A stretch of 64,000 bases of DNA from Rhizobiales bacterium UBA3584 (lineage in GTDB: Bacteria; Pseudomonadota; Alphaproteobacteria; Rhizobiales; Devosiaceae), in contig DFMV01000005.1 in the NCBI GenBank assembly GCA_002375765.1, positions 1-64,000 of the forward strand, in the 5' to 3' direction. Every line of letters begins with the position of its first letter. Position 1 is the first letter of the stretch. The position numbers and the translations under genes are program-made. Below the pieces are notes generated by a model. The model was not told the DNA's origin. It was given only the letters and a program-made list of their open reading frames with translations, and did not search any database. Below are positions 47,416 through 57,555 of the stretch, piece by piece.

Positions 47416-48051
47416 TCAGGCCATTCGGCCAATATAGCGCCAAGCGTGCGCGGGACGCGGCTCGGCTGTAGCGGGTTCGCCGAAATCGATGAGCGGATAG
47501 GTGCCTATGGACAGCATACGGTCGCGCGGCAAGTGCTCGCGTCCGATGTCTCCGACATAGATTTGGCGCTTTTCGCTCAGGCAGCGATCAAGGAACGCCA
47601 CGACGCGTCTGGCGAATGCGGCTTTATAAAAAAGGTCGCCCACGAGAATGACTTCCTGTGCAGGCACCGGGCCGTCGAGAAGGTCGGCAAGCGAGGTCTG
47701 GATGGAGACGGAATTGAGCGCGGCACTAAGTCTTGCCGCAACGATGGCGTTGGGGTCGGTATCGCAGGCAAGAACACGATTGGCCCCTCTCATGGCCGCC
47801 GCGATGGCCACCAGGCCAGAGCCCGTTCCCAAATCGAGGACGGTGCGCCCCGAGACGATTTGGGGATTGGTCATGATGTGCATGGCCAGCACAAGCCCGC
47901 CTGGCCAGCACCAGGCCCAATAGGGCGGCACACCGTCGCGCGCCAGTTTCCAAACCCCGCTTTGCGGGACGGCGAGGTGCAACCGGATGTCAGGCAGCCC
48001 CGGCACGGGAGCGACGGGAAGATTTTTCGCAATGAAGTGCGTCGTGTCTAT
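47416..48051 (-). CDS. SAM-dependent methyltransferase (ETFB-lysine methyltransferase-like), probable ATA start
   Basis: Class I methyltransferase with VLDLGTGSGLVAIAAA as the SAM loop and PPYWAWCWPGG and GDLFYKAAF motifs, resembling the METTL20/ETFB-lysine methyltransferase group. The first usual start is GTG 48006 (196 residues) but lacks a ribosome binding site and cuts off a conserved-looking N-terminus (HFIAKNLPVAPVPGLPDIRLHLA, split around residue 10-30). An ATA at 48051 has GAGAGG six bases upstream and would give 211 residues; no ATG, GTG or TTG lies between. The start overlaps the preceding hydrolase stop region. Confidence 0.8.
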   Translation of the reverse strand: MDTTHFIAKNLPVAPVPGLPDIRLHLAVPQSGVWKLARDGVPPYWAWCWPGGLVLAMHIMTNPQIVSGRTVLDLGTGSGLVAIAAAMRGANRVLACDTDPNAIVAARLSAALNSVSIQTSLADLLDGPVPAQEVILVGDLFYKAAFARRVVAFLDRCLSEKRQIYVGDIGREHLPRDRMLSIGTYPLIDFGEPATAEPRPAHAWRYIGRMA

Positions 48052-48061
48052 CTTGCGCCTC

Positions 48062-48925
48062 TCACCAGACCAGACGCGGCATGAACCCGATCATATTGGC
48101 GCGCGAGACGGAGACGAAATCGGAGACCCGGCGGGCCGGTGGATCGTTGAAGGCATCGAGTTCGGCGGCGTGAATCGAGCCGGTTATGAACAGGAGGTCG
48201 ATGCCGAATTGGGCGGCGCCCATGGCATCGGTGCGTACGGAATCTCCGATGGCAAGGATCTGGCTTTTTGCGAATCGCTGCCCGGCCGCCTCGTCGGCCA
48301 GCGCCTTGGTCTGCTCGTAGATGGGATTGTAAGGCTTACCCGCCATCATCACCCTGCCGCCGATGTCTTCATAGGCATCGGCCAGCGCACCTCCACAATA
48401 GACGATCCGGTCTCCTTCTTCGACGACCTTGTCGGGATTGGCGCATATCAGCGGCAGATTGCGCGATTTCCAGATGGCCATGCGGTCCAGGTAATCGTCG
48501 GGGGTGTCGTCATCGGTATCGAGATCTGTGACGACCACGGCGGTTGCCTCTTCGTCCGAGCCGAAGGTGAGATCGAGCCCCTCAAACAGCACGTCATCGA
48601 CGGAGGGGCCGACGCGGGCCACAGTCCTACCCCGCCAGTTTTCCAGCAAGGTGCGGGTGGCATCGCCAGAAGACACCAGAGCATCATAAGCGTCACGCGG
48701 GATGCCCATAGCATCGAGCTGGGCGATGATTGAGTTTCCGGGGCGCGGGGCATTGGTTATGAGCACAACCCGACCGCCGCTCGCGCGGAATTGGCTCAGC
48801 GCTTCGACGGCACCCCAGTGCGGGGTCACGCCGTTATGGAGCACGCCCCAGACGTCGGAGAGCACAGCCTTATAGCGTGTGGCGAGATTGGAAAGACCGG
48901 GAGTGGGGCCGGCAAGGGCGGGCAT
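48062..48925 (-). CDS. HAD-superfamily hydrolase, subclass IIA (TIGR01459-like)
   Basis: A 287-residue phosphatase-like protein of the NagD/PGP group. Motif I is VLSDVWGVLHNG (Asp24), motif II LITNAPR, and motif III/IV AIGDSVRTDAMGA. The substitution of Trp/Val around the motif I nucleophile (DVWGV rather than DLDGV) is typical of the TIGR01459 subfamily, found mainly in alphaproteobacteria with unknown substrate. It is encoded just upstream of the methyltransferase gene. Confidence 0.92.
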   Translation of the reverse strand: MPALAGPTPGLSNLATRYKAVLSDVWGVLHNGVTPHWGAVEALSQFRASGGRVVLITNAPRPGNSIIAQLDAMGIPRDAYDALVSSGDATRTLLENWRGRTVARVGPSVDDVLFEGLDLTFGSDEEATAVVVTDLDTDDDTPDDYLDRMAIWKSRNLPLICANPDKVVEEGDRIVYCGGALADAYEDIGGRVMMAGKPYNPIYEQTKALADEAAGQRFAKSQILAIGDSVRTDAMGAAQFGIDLLFITGSIHAAELDAFNDPPARRVSDFVSVSRANMIGFMPRLVW

Positions 48926-48945
48926 GGGCGTTCCTTGATTTGTGG

Positions 48946-50178
48946 TTATCGCGCGACGGCCCGGCGCAGATCGTCATCGCCCTCGTCGCGCAGATCGGGC
49001 CGCAAGGGTCCGGCTTCACCCATAACCGGGCCTTGCGCAAGCTTTATGCCATCATCAAGCAGCGCAAGGATTTCGCTCTCACTTTCAAGGTCGGTAATAA
49101 CGAGATTGATGCCGAAGCGCTTGATATAGTCGTTGATGTCGGATGAGTGGAAATCGGTCAGCGTGGCGGGCGATTTGAGGAAAGCGTGGGCGCTGGCTTC
49201 TATATAGCGCACGCCCTTTTCGGCAAGGCCGCCAAAATCCAGACGGAGCGTCGTCGCATTGCGCAAGGCGACGGACACGCCCTGTTGCACAAGGCTGGCC
49301 AGCCCATCGGATTCAGGGCGCGACAGGTGGGTCCAATCCTCATAATCGAGCGCAAAGACGATATCGGAATTGATGGCGCGATTGGCGGCAAGAAGGCTCA
49401 AGGTCTGATCGAGCGCCGGCTTGTCGCCGAGGCTGGCGGGGGAAATATCGATCAGGAGGCGGACCGGATCGCCGTTTAGACGGGCGCGCCGGACGATGCG
49501 GATACCCTCTTCGGCGCAGATGCGATCGATGCGGCGGAGGACAACCGTGCCCTCGCCGGTGGGGATGGGCATATATTGTGGTGGATCGACCAACTGGCGC
49601 CCCTCGATTTGCAGGCGCGGCACCATATCGAAGGCGTGGGTCTTGCGCTGGGGGAGCGTTAGGATGGGGCGGACGTGGTGAATTAGCCGTCCTTCATCGA
49701 GGGCGCGTTTGACTTCGTCGAGTGCAATGGTTGGGACGCGGCGGGCTTCGGAGTGACCGGTTGGTCTGCGGTCGTCTTTGGCGGCCGGAGCGGAGGCTGC
49801 CTGGGCGGTTTCGAGATCAGACACCGCCTCGGCGACCTGGCGGACGACGGTGCCCAGAACGCTCATATCGGCCTCGATGACATCTAGGCGTGAGCCGAGT
49901 TCGAGATCGACGAGGGCATTTACACGCTGACTGAGGACCTGGCCCGCCTTGGCATCGGTGGCCAGAAGGCGCCCCATTTCCTCGACGCCCTGTTCGAGTC
50001 GCCGGAAGGCGCGGCGGCGGGCTTTGCGCTCCTCGACCATCACGCCTCCCAGCGCTATGGCAAGCGCCAGAAGCCCCGCTTCAATAGGGGTGAAGCCGAG
50101 GGCGAAATAGGCCGCTGCGCCAATGGCGGCGCCGCAGACTCCAACAAAAATCAACACCAGATTTTGCACCCGGCTCAA
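48946..50178 (-). CDS. Degenerate EAL-domain membrane protein, TipF-like
   Basis: A 410-residue protein: two N-terminal membrane helices (about 5-25 and 30-47), a charged coiled-coil region (about 48-125), a linker, and a C-terminal EAL-fold domain (about 155-400). The EAL signature reads AFDM; the VNLS, EITE, DDFG, KID and EGVE positions read LIDIS, ALDYED, ALRNAT, YIEAS and TDLES. It cannot be an active phosphodiesterase. The topology and degenerate EAL resemble Caulobacter TipF, a c-di-GMP-binding flagellar-positioning protein. The start is a TTG (50178) or a GTG (50169). Divergent from the activator gene. Confidence 0.85.
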   Translation of the reverse strand: MSRVQNLVLIFVGVCGAAIGAAAYFALGFTPIEAGLLALAIALGGVMVEERKARRRAFRRLEQGVEEMGRLLATDAKAGQVLSQRVNALVDLELGSRLDVIEADMSVLGTVVRQVAEAVSDLETAQAASAPAAKDDRRPTGHSEARRVPTIALDEVKRALDEGRLIHHVRPILTLPQRKTHAFDMVPRLQIEGRQLVDPPQYMPIPTGEGTVVLRRIDRICAEEGIRIVRRARLNGDPVRLLIDISPASLGDKPALDQTLSLLAANRAINSDIVFALDYEDWTHLSRPESDGLASLVQQGVSVALRNATTLRLDFGGLAEKGVRYIEASAHAFLKSPATLTDFHSSDINDYIKRFGINLVITDLESESEILALLDDGIKLAQGPVMGEAGPLRPDLRDEGDDDLRRAVAR

Positions 50179-50330
50179 AGCCCCCCGCGGGAATCAAATT
50201 CGGCTTTCATTTAAAGGTTTACCACTCCCGCGTCCGACTAAAAAGCGGGCGCGCCAACCCTTTGTTTACCCTAATGGATTGATAGTGCCAGCAAGAGTAG
50301 AGCCTTCATCTGGCAAGGAGAAGCCGCCTG

Positions 50331-51743
50331 ATGCGTGATGGAACCCCGTCGGACGCAGATGTGAATCTGTTGCTGATCGAGTGTTCGCCCGAGCGGGCGC
50401 GCGCCACCATGTCGGCCATTTATGCCCAATGGGGGCAAGGAATCACGCTCGTGCACTGCACAAGTGGGCAGCAGGCCATGCGCAATCTCAAGGCACAACG
50501 CTTCGACGTGCTTCTGGCGGAAACCGGGAGCCTGGAGGGGCTAGGGGGCGGCCAGGAAGCTGCGTTCGGTGCTCTGGCGGCGGCGTCCGATGATGCGCTG
50601 ATCATTGCACTTTCCGATGGCGGATCGGTGTCGCTGGCGGTTGCCGCAATGCGGGCCGGTGCGCACGATTATCTTCCCTTACCGGTCTCAGGACCTGTTC
50701 TGGCGGCAAGGCTGGGCGAGCTCGGCCAGCGCCACGGCAAGGCGCGCGCCATGGTGTGCGACACGCTGGTCGAAAAACATCCTGATTTTGAAGGGTTCGT
50801 GGGAACGACGCCACAAATGCAGGCGATCTACGACCAGATTTTGCGGATCGCGCCGTCGGCGGCACCGGTGTTCATCACCGGGGAGAGCGGGACGGGCAAG
50901 GAAGTGACGGCCGAAGCCCTGCACAAGCGCAGCCCGCGCGCCAAGAAGCGCTTCATTGCGATCAATGCCGGCGCCATCCCGCGCGAACTTATGGAATCCG
51001 AAGTGTTCGGGGCGGTCAAAGGCTCCTATACGGGTGCCCACGAAGACCGCAAGGGCGCCATCGAAATGGCTGATGGCGGCACGCTGTTTCTCGATGAAGT
51101 GGGGGAAATGGACCTTGCCCTGCAGTCGAAACTGCTGCGTTTTTTGCAGACGGGGACGATCACCCGGGTTGGGGAGTCGGTGGCGCGACCGGTCGATGTG
51201 CGGGTAATATGCGCGACCAATCGCAATCCGATGCAATTGGTAAGCGAAAAGAAGTTCCGCGAGGACCTGTTCTATCGCCTGCATGTGCTGCCCATTCATT
51301 TGCCGCCCCTGCGGCAGAGACCGGGCGACATCATGCCACTGGCGCAAAGCTTTCTGGCCTCGTTTGCCAAGGAAGAGGGCAAGGGGTTCGTGGGATTTGC
51401 GCCCGATGTCGCGGACCTGTTCGTCGCCCGCGAATGGCCGGGCAATGTTCGCCAGCTGCAAAATCTGGTGCGCCGCATCGTCGTAATGTTCGATGGGGGA
51501 ATGGTGACCTCGCAGATGGCGATGGCTGCCGACATCGAGTCACTGGATGCCTATGACGTCTCAGTCATCTCGACCGGGCCCCTACCCGACATTCTGCCCA
51601 TGTGGCAGCAGGAGCAAAAGATCATCGAGGACGCGCTAGGGGCTTTCGGCGGCAACATCGCCCGCGCCGCCGCGGCGCTGGAAATCAGCCCTTCGACGAT
51701 CTACCGCAAGCGACTGGGGTGGGAGCGGGCCGGCGCTGCCTAG
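50331..51743 (+). CDS. Sigma-54-type activator (NtrC family) with pseudo-receiver domain
   Basis: A 470-residue enhancer-binding protein: receiver-like domain (about 10-125), AAA+ domain (about 150-390), Fis-type HTH (about 430-465). The AAA+ motifs are intact: Walker A GESGTGKE, Walker B GGTLFLDEVGEM, arginine finger region REDLFYRLHVLPI. The sigma-54 contact motif is GSYTGA rather than GAFTGA. The receiver lacks key residues: the acidic pocket reads LIECSP, the phospho-Asp position reads LLAETG, and the Lys site reads DYLPLP. It is unlikely to be phosphorylated. The ATG at 50331 has AAGGAG upstream. Confidence 0.93.
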   Translation: MRDGTPSDADVNLLLIECSPERARATMSAIYAQWGQGITLVHCTSGQQAMRNLKAQRFDVLLAETGSLEGLGGGQEAAFGALAAASDDALIIALSDGGSVSLAVAAMRAGAHDYLPLPVSGPVLAARLGELGQRHGKARAMVCDTLVEKHPDFEGFVGTTPQMQAIYDQILRIAPSAAPVFITGESGTGKEVTAEALHKRSPRAKKRFIAINAGAIPRELMESEVFGAVKGSYTGAHEDRKGAIEMADGGTLFLDEVGEMDLALQSKLLRFLQTGTITRVGESVARPVDVRVICATNRNPMQLVSEKKFREDLFYRLHVLPIHLPPLRQRPGDIMPLAQSFLASFAKEEGKGFVGFAPDVADLFVAREWPGNVRQLQNLVRRIVVMFDGGMVTSQMAMAADIESLDAYDVSVISTGPLPDILPMWQQEQKIIEDALGAFGGNIARAAAALEISPSTIYRKRLGWERAGAA

Positions 51744-51793
51744 CCATGCCCAGGTTCTATGGGCATTTCGAGCGCAGTAGCCTTCACTACCGC

Positions 51794-53323
51794 CTACTCG
51801 CCCCTATACCCTTGGGCATAATAGACTTGGATATTGCCCAGTTCGATAACGCCATTGCGGGCGATGGATATGCCGCCAAGGTGTTCGATACTGTCAAAAT
51901 TCTCTGAGTATGCGTTGGGCACACGATCGGCATTGGGGGTCTGGGCGACGATATAGGCGTTCCAGCCGAGATGAGCGCTCTTGTCGAAATTAAATTCGAG
52001 ATTGCGGGGGTCGCTGCCGAAACAGGCCAGCGGGAGACGTCCGGAGATCTGGGTGTCGATATAGCCGCAATCGATCCAGTTGGTGCCGGCGATGAACAAT
52101 TCGCCCTGACCGAAGGCGCCACGCTCGTCGAGCGCTTCGCCCAGTTCGGTCCAGGGCAGCTGCAGTGCCGTCGGGTCTTCCCAATCGCCTGGGAACACGG
52201 CCCGCGCCCATCCGGTTGCGGCATGGGAAATCAGCAGGGAGAGAATGACGAAGGTCGCAATGGCCGAGCCGAAGAGCCACGCCCGAATGGCCCAGCCGTC
52301 CCGATTGGCGGCCCATGCACCCATGAGCATAAACAGCATGAGATAGCCCGGTGCCTGCCAATGGAAGTGGAACTGGGTGTCCGACCAGAGGGCGACGACG
52401 GTGAAAAAGATGACGATCGGCCAGCCGATATAGCAAAACAGCGCCGCCACACCCGGTTCAGCACCCGAGGGGAACTGACCCCGTGGGCCTGCGGCGAGTG
52501 CCTTGACGCCAACATAGAGCGCGGGAAGCGCCAGCCAAGGGACCATATAGAGCAGTTGTCCCCAGATCATGCGGATCAATCCGTCCCAGCGCAGACCGGA
52601 TTCGGCCAGCGCCCTGCCGCCCTGAAAGCCGAAGGACACCCAATCATTCTGCGCGTTCCAAATCAGAACCGGAGAGAAGATGGCAGGCGCTATCATAAGT
52701 GCCAGCCACGGCGCACGATGAGCCAGCCAGCGGCGCTGGGTGGAGTTGGCAAGAATGAACAGGCCGGTGCCCGCCACAAGAAAGACGGCATGATACTTCG
52801 AGAGAAATGTCAGGCCGAGAAATACTCCGGCAACGCCCCAGTAAAGGAAGGGTCGCTGAGCGCCCTTGCCGAAGAAGATTTCGATCAGCACGCGGATCGT
52901 TGCGAGCCAGAACAGCACCATAGGGGCGTCGGGCTGGGTCCAAGACCCGATGGATAGCGAAAACAGCACGCAAGCGTTGACGATGAGCGCTGCGTAAAAG
53001 CCGCCAAGCGGGGAATGGATGCGGCGGACAATATCGAAGACCAGCCAGGTCGAGACCGCGAACATCAAGATGAAAGGCAGGCGGATGACGAGCAGGTTAT
53101 CGGACCCAGTCAGTTGCAGGGTGGCCCAGATGGTCCAGAGCGAGACGGGCGGCTGGTCGAAATAGCTCAGATGGAATTGGCGGGCGGATGCCAGGTAATA
53201 GGCTTCTCCAGTGCCCCACCCGACTACAGCGCCACCGATCATGCGCAGGATCAGGGTGACGGCGATCAGGGCGAGGGTGGCTTGACCGGAGGTGAAGGGG
53301 CCGATGCGATCACGCGGGTTCAT
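51794..53323 (-). CDS. Glycosyltransferase family 39 (ArnT/PMT-like) membrane protein
   Basis: A 509-residue integral membrane protein with about 11-12 helices. The first periplasmic loop contains the GTGEAYYLASARQFHLSYFDQPPVS block, with the GEAYY acidic site expected of GT39/ArnT-type enzymes that transfer sugars from polyprenyl phosphate. The C-terminal ~110 residues form a soluble periplasmic domain. It is encoded just after the GT2/GtrA gene, whose product could make its lipid-linked sugar donor. Confidence 0.88.
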   Translation of the reverse strand: MNPRDRIGPFTSGQATLALIAVTLILRMIGGAVVGWGTGEAYYLASARQFHLSYFDQPPVSLWTIWATLQLTGSDNLLVIRLPFILMFAVSTWLVFDIVRRIHSPLGGFYAALIVNACVLFSLSIGSWTQPDAPMVLFWLATIRVLIEIFFGKGAQRPFLYWGVAGVFLGLTFLSKYHAVFLVAGTGLFILANSTQRRWLAHRAPWLALMIAPAIFSPVLIWNAQNDWVSFGFQGGRALAESGLRWDGLIRMIWGQLLYMVPWLALPALYVGVKALAAGPRGQFPSGAEPGVAALFCYIGWPIVIFFTVVALWSDTQFHFHWQAPGYLMLFMLMGAWAANRDGWAIRAWLFGSAIATFVILSLLISHAATGWARAVFPGDWEDPTALQLPWTELGEALDERGAFGQGELFIAGTNWIDCGYIDTQISGRLPLACFGSDPRNLEFNFDKSAHLGWNAYIVAQTPNADRVPNAYSENFDSIEHLGGISIARNGVIELGNIQVYYAQGYRGE

Positions 53324-53326
53324 GGT

Positions 53327-54457
53327 CTAGCGCCACGTAAAAATGCGGGTAACCGCGTAGTTGAAAACCACGCTCATAACGGCGCCGGCTATGCCGGCAA
53401 CGATGAAGTTGGCCATATGGGTTTCAAACAGCACGCTGGCGACCGAGACGTTGGCCAGTGTGCCGAAACTACAGACCAGGTAAAAGCTGAGAAGCCCGAC
53501 CCAGAACCGACGACCAGTCAGTTTCTTGTCAGCATACGTCAACTCGTTGTTGAGCAGATAATTGGTCGTCATGGCCACAAGAGTTGCGACCAACTGGCTG
53601 TTGGCGAAATTGAAATCGAGGACTTCAAAGGCAAAGGTCAGCACTGAAAGGTGGACGACGACGCCCGACGCCCCGACGAGGGAAAACAAGAGAAAGCTGG
53701 TGGGCAGGATACCACGGGAAATCTGCGACACGATGAGCCCGAGGAACTGAGCGACGACCAGAGCGCTCATCTTGCTTTCGCCGGCAAAGCGGGGGCGGAA
53801 GGTGTAGGGCACTTCGGTGATAACCAGTTTTCGACCGAGCTGACGGTTGCCGGTGGCAATGATGTCGAGCAGTATCTTGAAGCCCTCGCGCGACAGGCGC
53901 GGCACGATCTGGTTGAACAGCGACCGGCGGAGCAGAAAAAAGCCGCTCATGGGATCAGATAGAGCTTTGCCGGTGAGAAGCCCCGAAAGCCGGGTTGCCA
54001 GCTCGGACCCCTTCTGGCGGCTGGCGGAAAAGCCTTCTTGCGAACTTCCTGCCCCGGTATAGCGTGAACCCACGACGATATCGGCTCCAGCGCGGGCCTG
54101 TTCGAGCATCTTGGGTAAGATCGTTTCGTCGTGCTGATGGTCGGCATCGATCACCGCAACAAATTCTGCCGCGGAGGACGCCATCCCTTCGATGCAGGCC
54201 GATGACAGGCCGCGCCGCCCTATGCGATGGATGCATCTGACGTGAGGTTTTTGCGTTGCTATCTGTTTGGCCAGATCGGCCGTTCCATCCGGGCTGTTAT
54301 CGTCAACGACGATGACCTCGAACGTCGTTCCAGCCAGCGCTGCCTCGAGCTTTTCGATGAGCGGGGCGATGTTTTCGCGTTCATTGAAGGTGGGGACGAT
54401 GACCGACAGGGTCGGCGGGTTCCAATTTTGTGCGGACATCTTTTCCAATTCTGTCAT
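53327..54457 (-). CDS. Polyprenol phosphate glycosyltransferase (GT2, DPM1-like) with GtrA domain
   Basis: A 376-residue fusion. The N-terminal GT2 domain (about 15-250) has LSVIVPTFNERENI, VVDDNSPDGT, the DADHQHD metal site, and the Arg-rich RRGLSSACIEGM loop, as in dolichol-phosphate mannose synthases. The C-terminal GtrA domain (about 255-375) has four helices (FLLFSLVGASGVVVHL to FNYAVTRIFTW) and may flip the product. Its stop is 3 bases from the GT39 start, so the two act in one operon, probably decorating a surface glycan or lipid. Confidence 0.93.
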   Translation of the reverse strand: MTELEKMSAQNWNPPTLSVIVPTFNERENIAPLIEKLEAALAGTTFEVIVVDDNSPDGTADLAKQIATQKPHVRCIHRIGRRGLSSACIEGMASSAAEFVAVIDADHQHDETILPKMLEQARAGADIVVGSRYTGAGSSQEGFSASRQKGSELATRLSGLLTGKALSDPMSGFFLLRRSLFNQIVPRLSREGFKILLDIIATGNRQLGRKLVITEVPYTFRPRFAGESKMSALVVAQFLGLIVSQISRGILPTSFLLFSLVGASGVVVHLSVLTFAFEVLDFNFANSQLVATLVAMTTNYLLNNELTYADKKLTGRRFWVGLLSFYLVCSFGTLANVSVASVLFETHMANFIVAGIAGAVMSVVFNYAVTRIFTWR

Positions 54458-54557
54458 CGTCTCGTCTTTTTATGTCCGCATGAACGTGGCGCATGCAAAT
54501 CGCGCAACGGCATAACAAGCCCCTGTCCGCGATGCAAAATTTTTTGTGTGCAGCATT

Positions 54558-54587
54558 CTTGACTCCCGCCCACCCCTCTCCTATCTG
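54558..54587 (+). promoter_or_regulatory. RpoH-type heat-shock promoter of groESL
   Basis: CTTG at 54558-54561 is separated by 18 bases from CCTATCT (54580-54586), matching the alphaproteobacterial RpoH form CTTG-N17/18-CYTATNT. It can also be read as a weak vegetative promoter TTGACT-N17-TATCTG. It lies just upstream of the CIRCE element. Confidence 0.75.
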
Positions 54588-54599
54588 CACCGAATGCTG

Positions 54600-54626
54600 C
54601 TAGCACTCTTAACGCTAGAGTGCTAA
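54600..54626 (+). promoter_or_regulatory. CIRCE element (HrcA operator) before groES
   Basis: CTAGCACTC-N9-GAGTGCTAA, matching the consensus TTAGCACTC-N9-GAGTGCTAA except for the first base. It overlaps the expected transcription start, so HrcA should repress groESL when chaperones are not needed. Confidence 0.93.
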
Positions 54627-54672
54627 TAGCGGAGGAAATTGCATCTCAACTTCACGTTCCAAAGGAGCGACT

Positions 54673-54963
54673 ATGAGCTTCCGTCCCCTGCATGACCGCG
54701 TTGTGGTCCGTCGCGTCGATAGCGAATCCAAAACCGCCGGCGGTATCATCATCCCCGACACTGCCAAGGAAAAGCCCTCTGAGGGCGTTGTCGTTTCCGT
54801 CGGCGCCGGAGCCCGCGACGACAGCGGCAAGATCGTTCCGCTCGACGTCAAGGAAGGCGACCGTGTCTTGTTTGGCAAGTGGAGCGGCACCGAAGTCAAG
54901 GTTGGCGGCGAAGACCTGCTGATCATGAAAGAGTCCGACATCATGGGCGTGATCGAAGGCTAA
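54673..54963 (+). CDS. groES: Co-chaperonin GroES
   Basis: A 96-residue heptameric lid of the GroEL chamber. It opens [14 protein letters not shown] and has the mobile loop [19 protein letters not shown], split here at the Gly-Gly-Ile, and the [14 protein letters not shown] segment. AAAGGAG precedes the ATG. First gene of the groES-groEL operon under CIRCE and an RpoH-like promoter. Confidence 0.99.
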   Translation: MSFRPLHDRVVVRRVDSESKTAGGIIIPDTAKEKPSEGVVVSVGAGARDDSGKIVPLDVKEGDRVLFGKWSGTEVKVGGEDLLIMKESDIMGVIEG

Positions 54964-55042
54964 TCCGGTCGTGCTTCCTACCGGAAGCGCCCCCAAAAAC
55001 CTTCGGATGCCCTTTTTCATTTTTTTCAAGGAGCAGAATTAA

Positions 55043-56683
<1,641 letters not shown>

Positions 56684-56734
56684 TCCAGCGCTCGACGCAT
56701 CAGGAATTGAGACCTCTCCAGGGTCTCGAACGGG

Positions 56735-56764
56735 AAGGGCAGTGCTTCGGCGCTGCCCTTTTCG
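56735..56764 (+). terminator. Terminator after groEL
   Basis: An 11-bp stem beginning AAGGGCAG with a TTCG tetraloop and one T-G pair, followed by TTTTC. It lies about 50 bases after the groEL stop. The convergent TauE-like gene ends 42 bases further on, so it may also limit read-in from there. Confidence 0.85.
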
Positions 56765-56805
56765 TTTGAATCTTCCCGTTCGTTTCTTAGGCCTGGCCTT
56801 GTTCG

Positions 56806-57555
56806 TTAGGGGAAGAACAGCAGCTTAACCGCGAGGATGATTGAGACCACGATGACCAGAGGGCGGATGATCCTGGCGCCATAGCGGATGCCGGTGACGG
56901 CGCCGAGATAGCCACCTATGACCTGACCGCCGGCCATGACGATGGCAACGGGCCAGACAACGTCTCCGGCGATGATAAAAAATAGCAGCGCGGCAAGGTT
57001 GGAGGTGACGTTGAGGATTTTGGTGTGGGCCGAAGCACGGGCTGCAGAGAGGCCGAACAGCGCCACGAAAGCCAGCATGAGGAACGACCCTGTGCCCGGG
57101 CCGAAAACGCCATCGTAAAAGCCGATCACCAGGGCGAAGACGGGAACGAAGGTTGGAAACTTGAGACGGGCTACGCCGTCGATATCCTTTATCGATGGCG
57201 AGAAGGTGAAATAGAGCGCGACGGCGATCACAGCGACGGGGATGAGGACTTCAAGGGCCGAGGTGTCGACCTGCTTGACGATGACGGCGCCGAGCAGAGA
57301 GCCCGCGAAGGCCGCGCCAATGGAGGGGACCAGCGAGAGGATCGACACGTAGCCCTTGCGCCAATAGGTCCAGGCGGCCATCGTGGTGCCGACGATGGAC
57401 TGGGCCTTGTTGGTGGCGATGGCACCCAGCGGCGGTAGACCGGCCCAAAGCAGAGCGGGAATGGTAATCAGGCCCCCGCCGCCGGCGACGGCATCCACAA
57501 AGCCAGCGACGACGCCGACGCCGCCCAGCGCCACAAGTACCCAGATATCGTACAC
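56806..57555 (-). CDS. TauE/SafE family sulfite exporter-like membrane protein
   Basis: A 249-residue protein with about eight membrane helices. The N-terminal GFVDAVAGGGGLITIPALL motif and the mid-chain FYDGVFGPGTGSFLML repeat are diagnostic of TauE/SafE (TSUP) proteins, which export sulfite, sulfoacetate or other organosulfur anions. The substrate here is unknown. The likely start is GTG at 57555, 6 bases after GGAG; the open frame extends 16 codons further. Confidence 0.92.
   Translation of the reverse strand: MYDIWVLVALGGVGVVAGFVDAVAGGGGLITIPALLWAGLPPLGAIATNKAQSIVGTTMAAWTYWRKGYVSILSLVPSIGAAFAGSLLGAVIVKQVDTSALEVLIPVAVIAVALYFTFSPSIKDIDGVARLKFPTFVPVFALVIGFYDGVFGPGTGSFLMLAFVALFGLSAARASAHTKILNVTSNLAALLFFIIAGDVVWPVAIVMAGGQVIGGYLGAVTGIRYGARIIRPLVIVVSIILAVKLLFFP

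Noticed and set aside
50331..51743. Calling the activator FleQ or VpsR
   Set aside because: It shares the idea of a non-phosphorylatable receiver, but the FleQ c-di-GMP segment before Walker A is missing and overall identity cannot be measured here.
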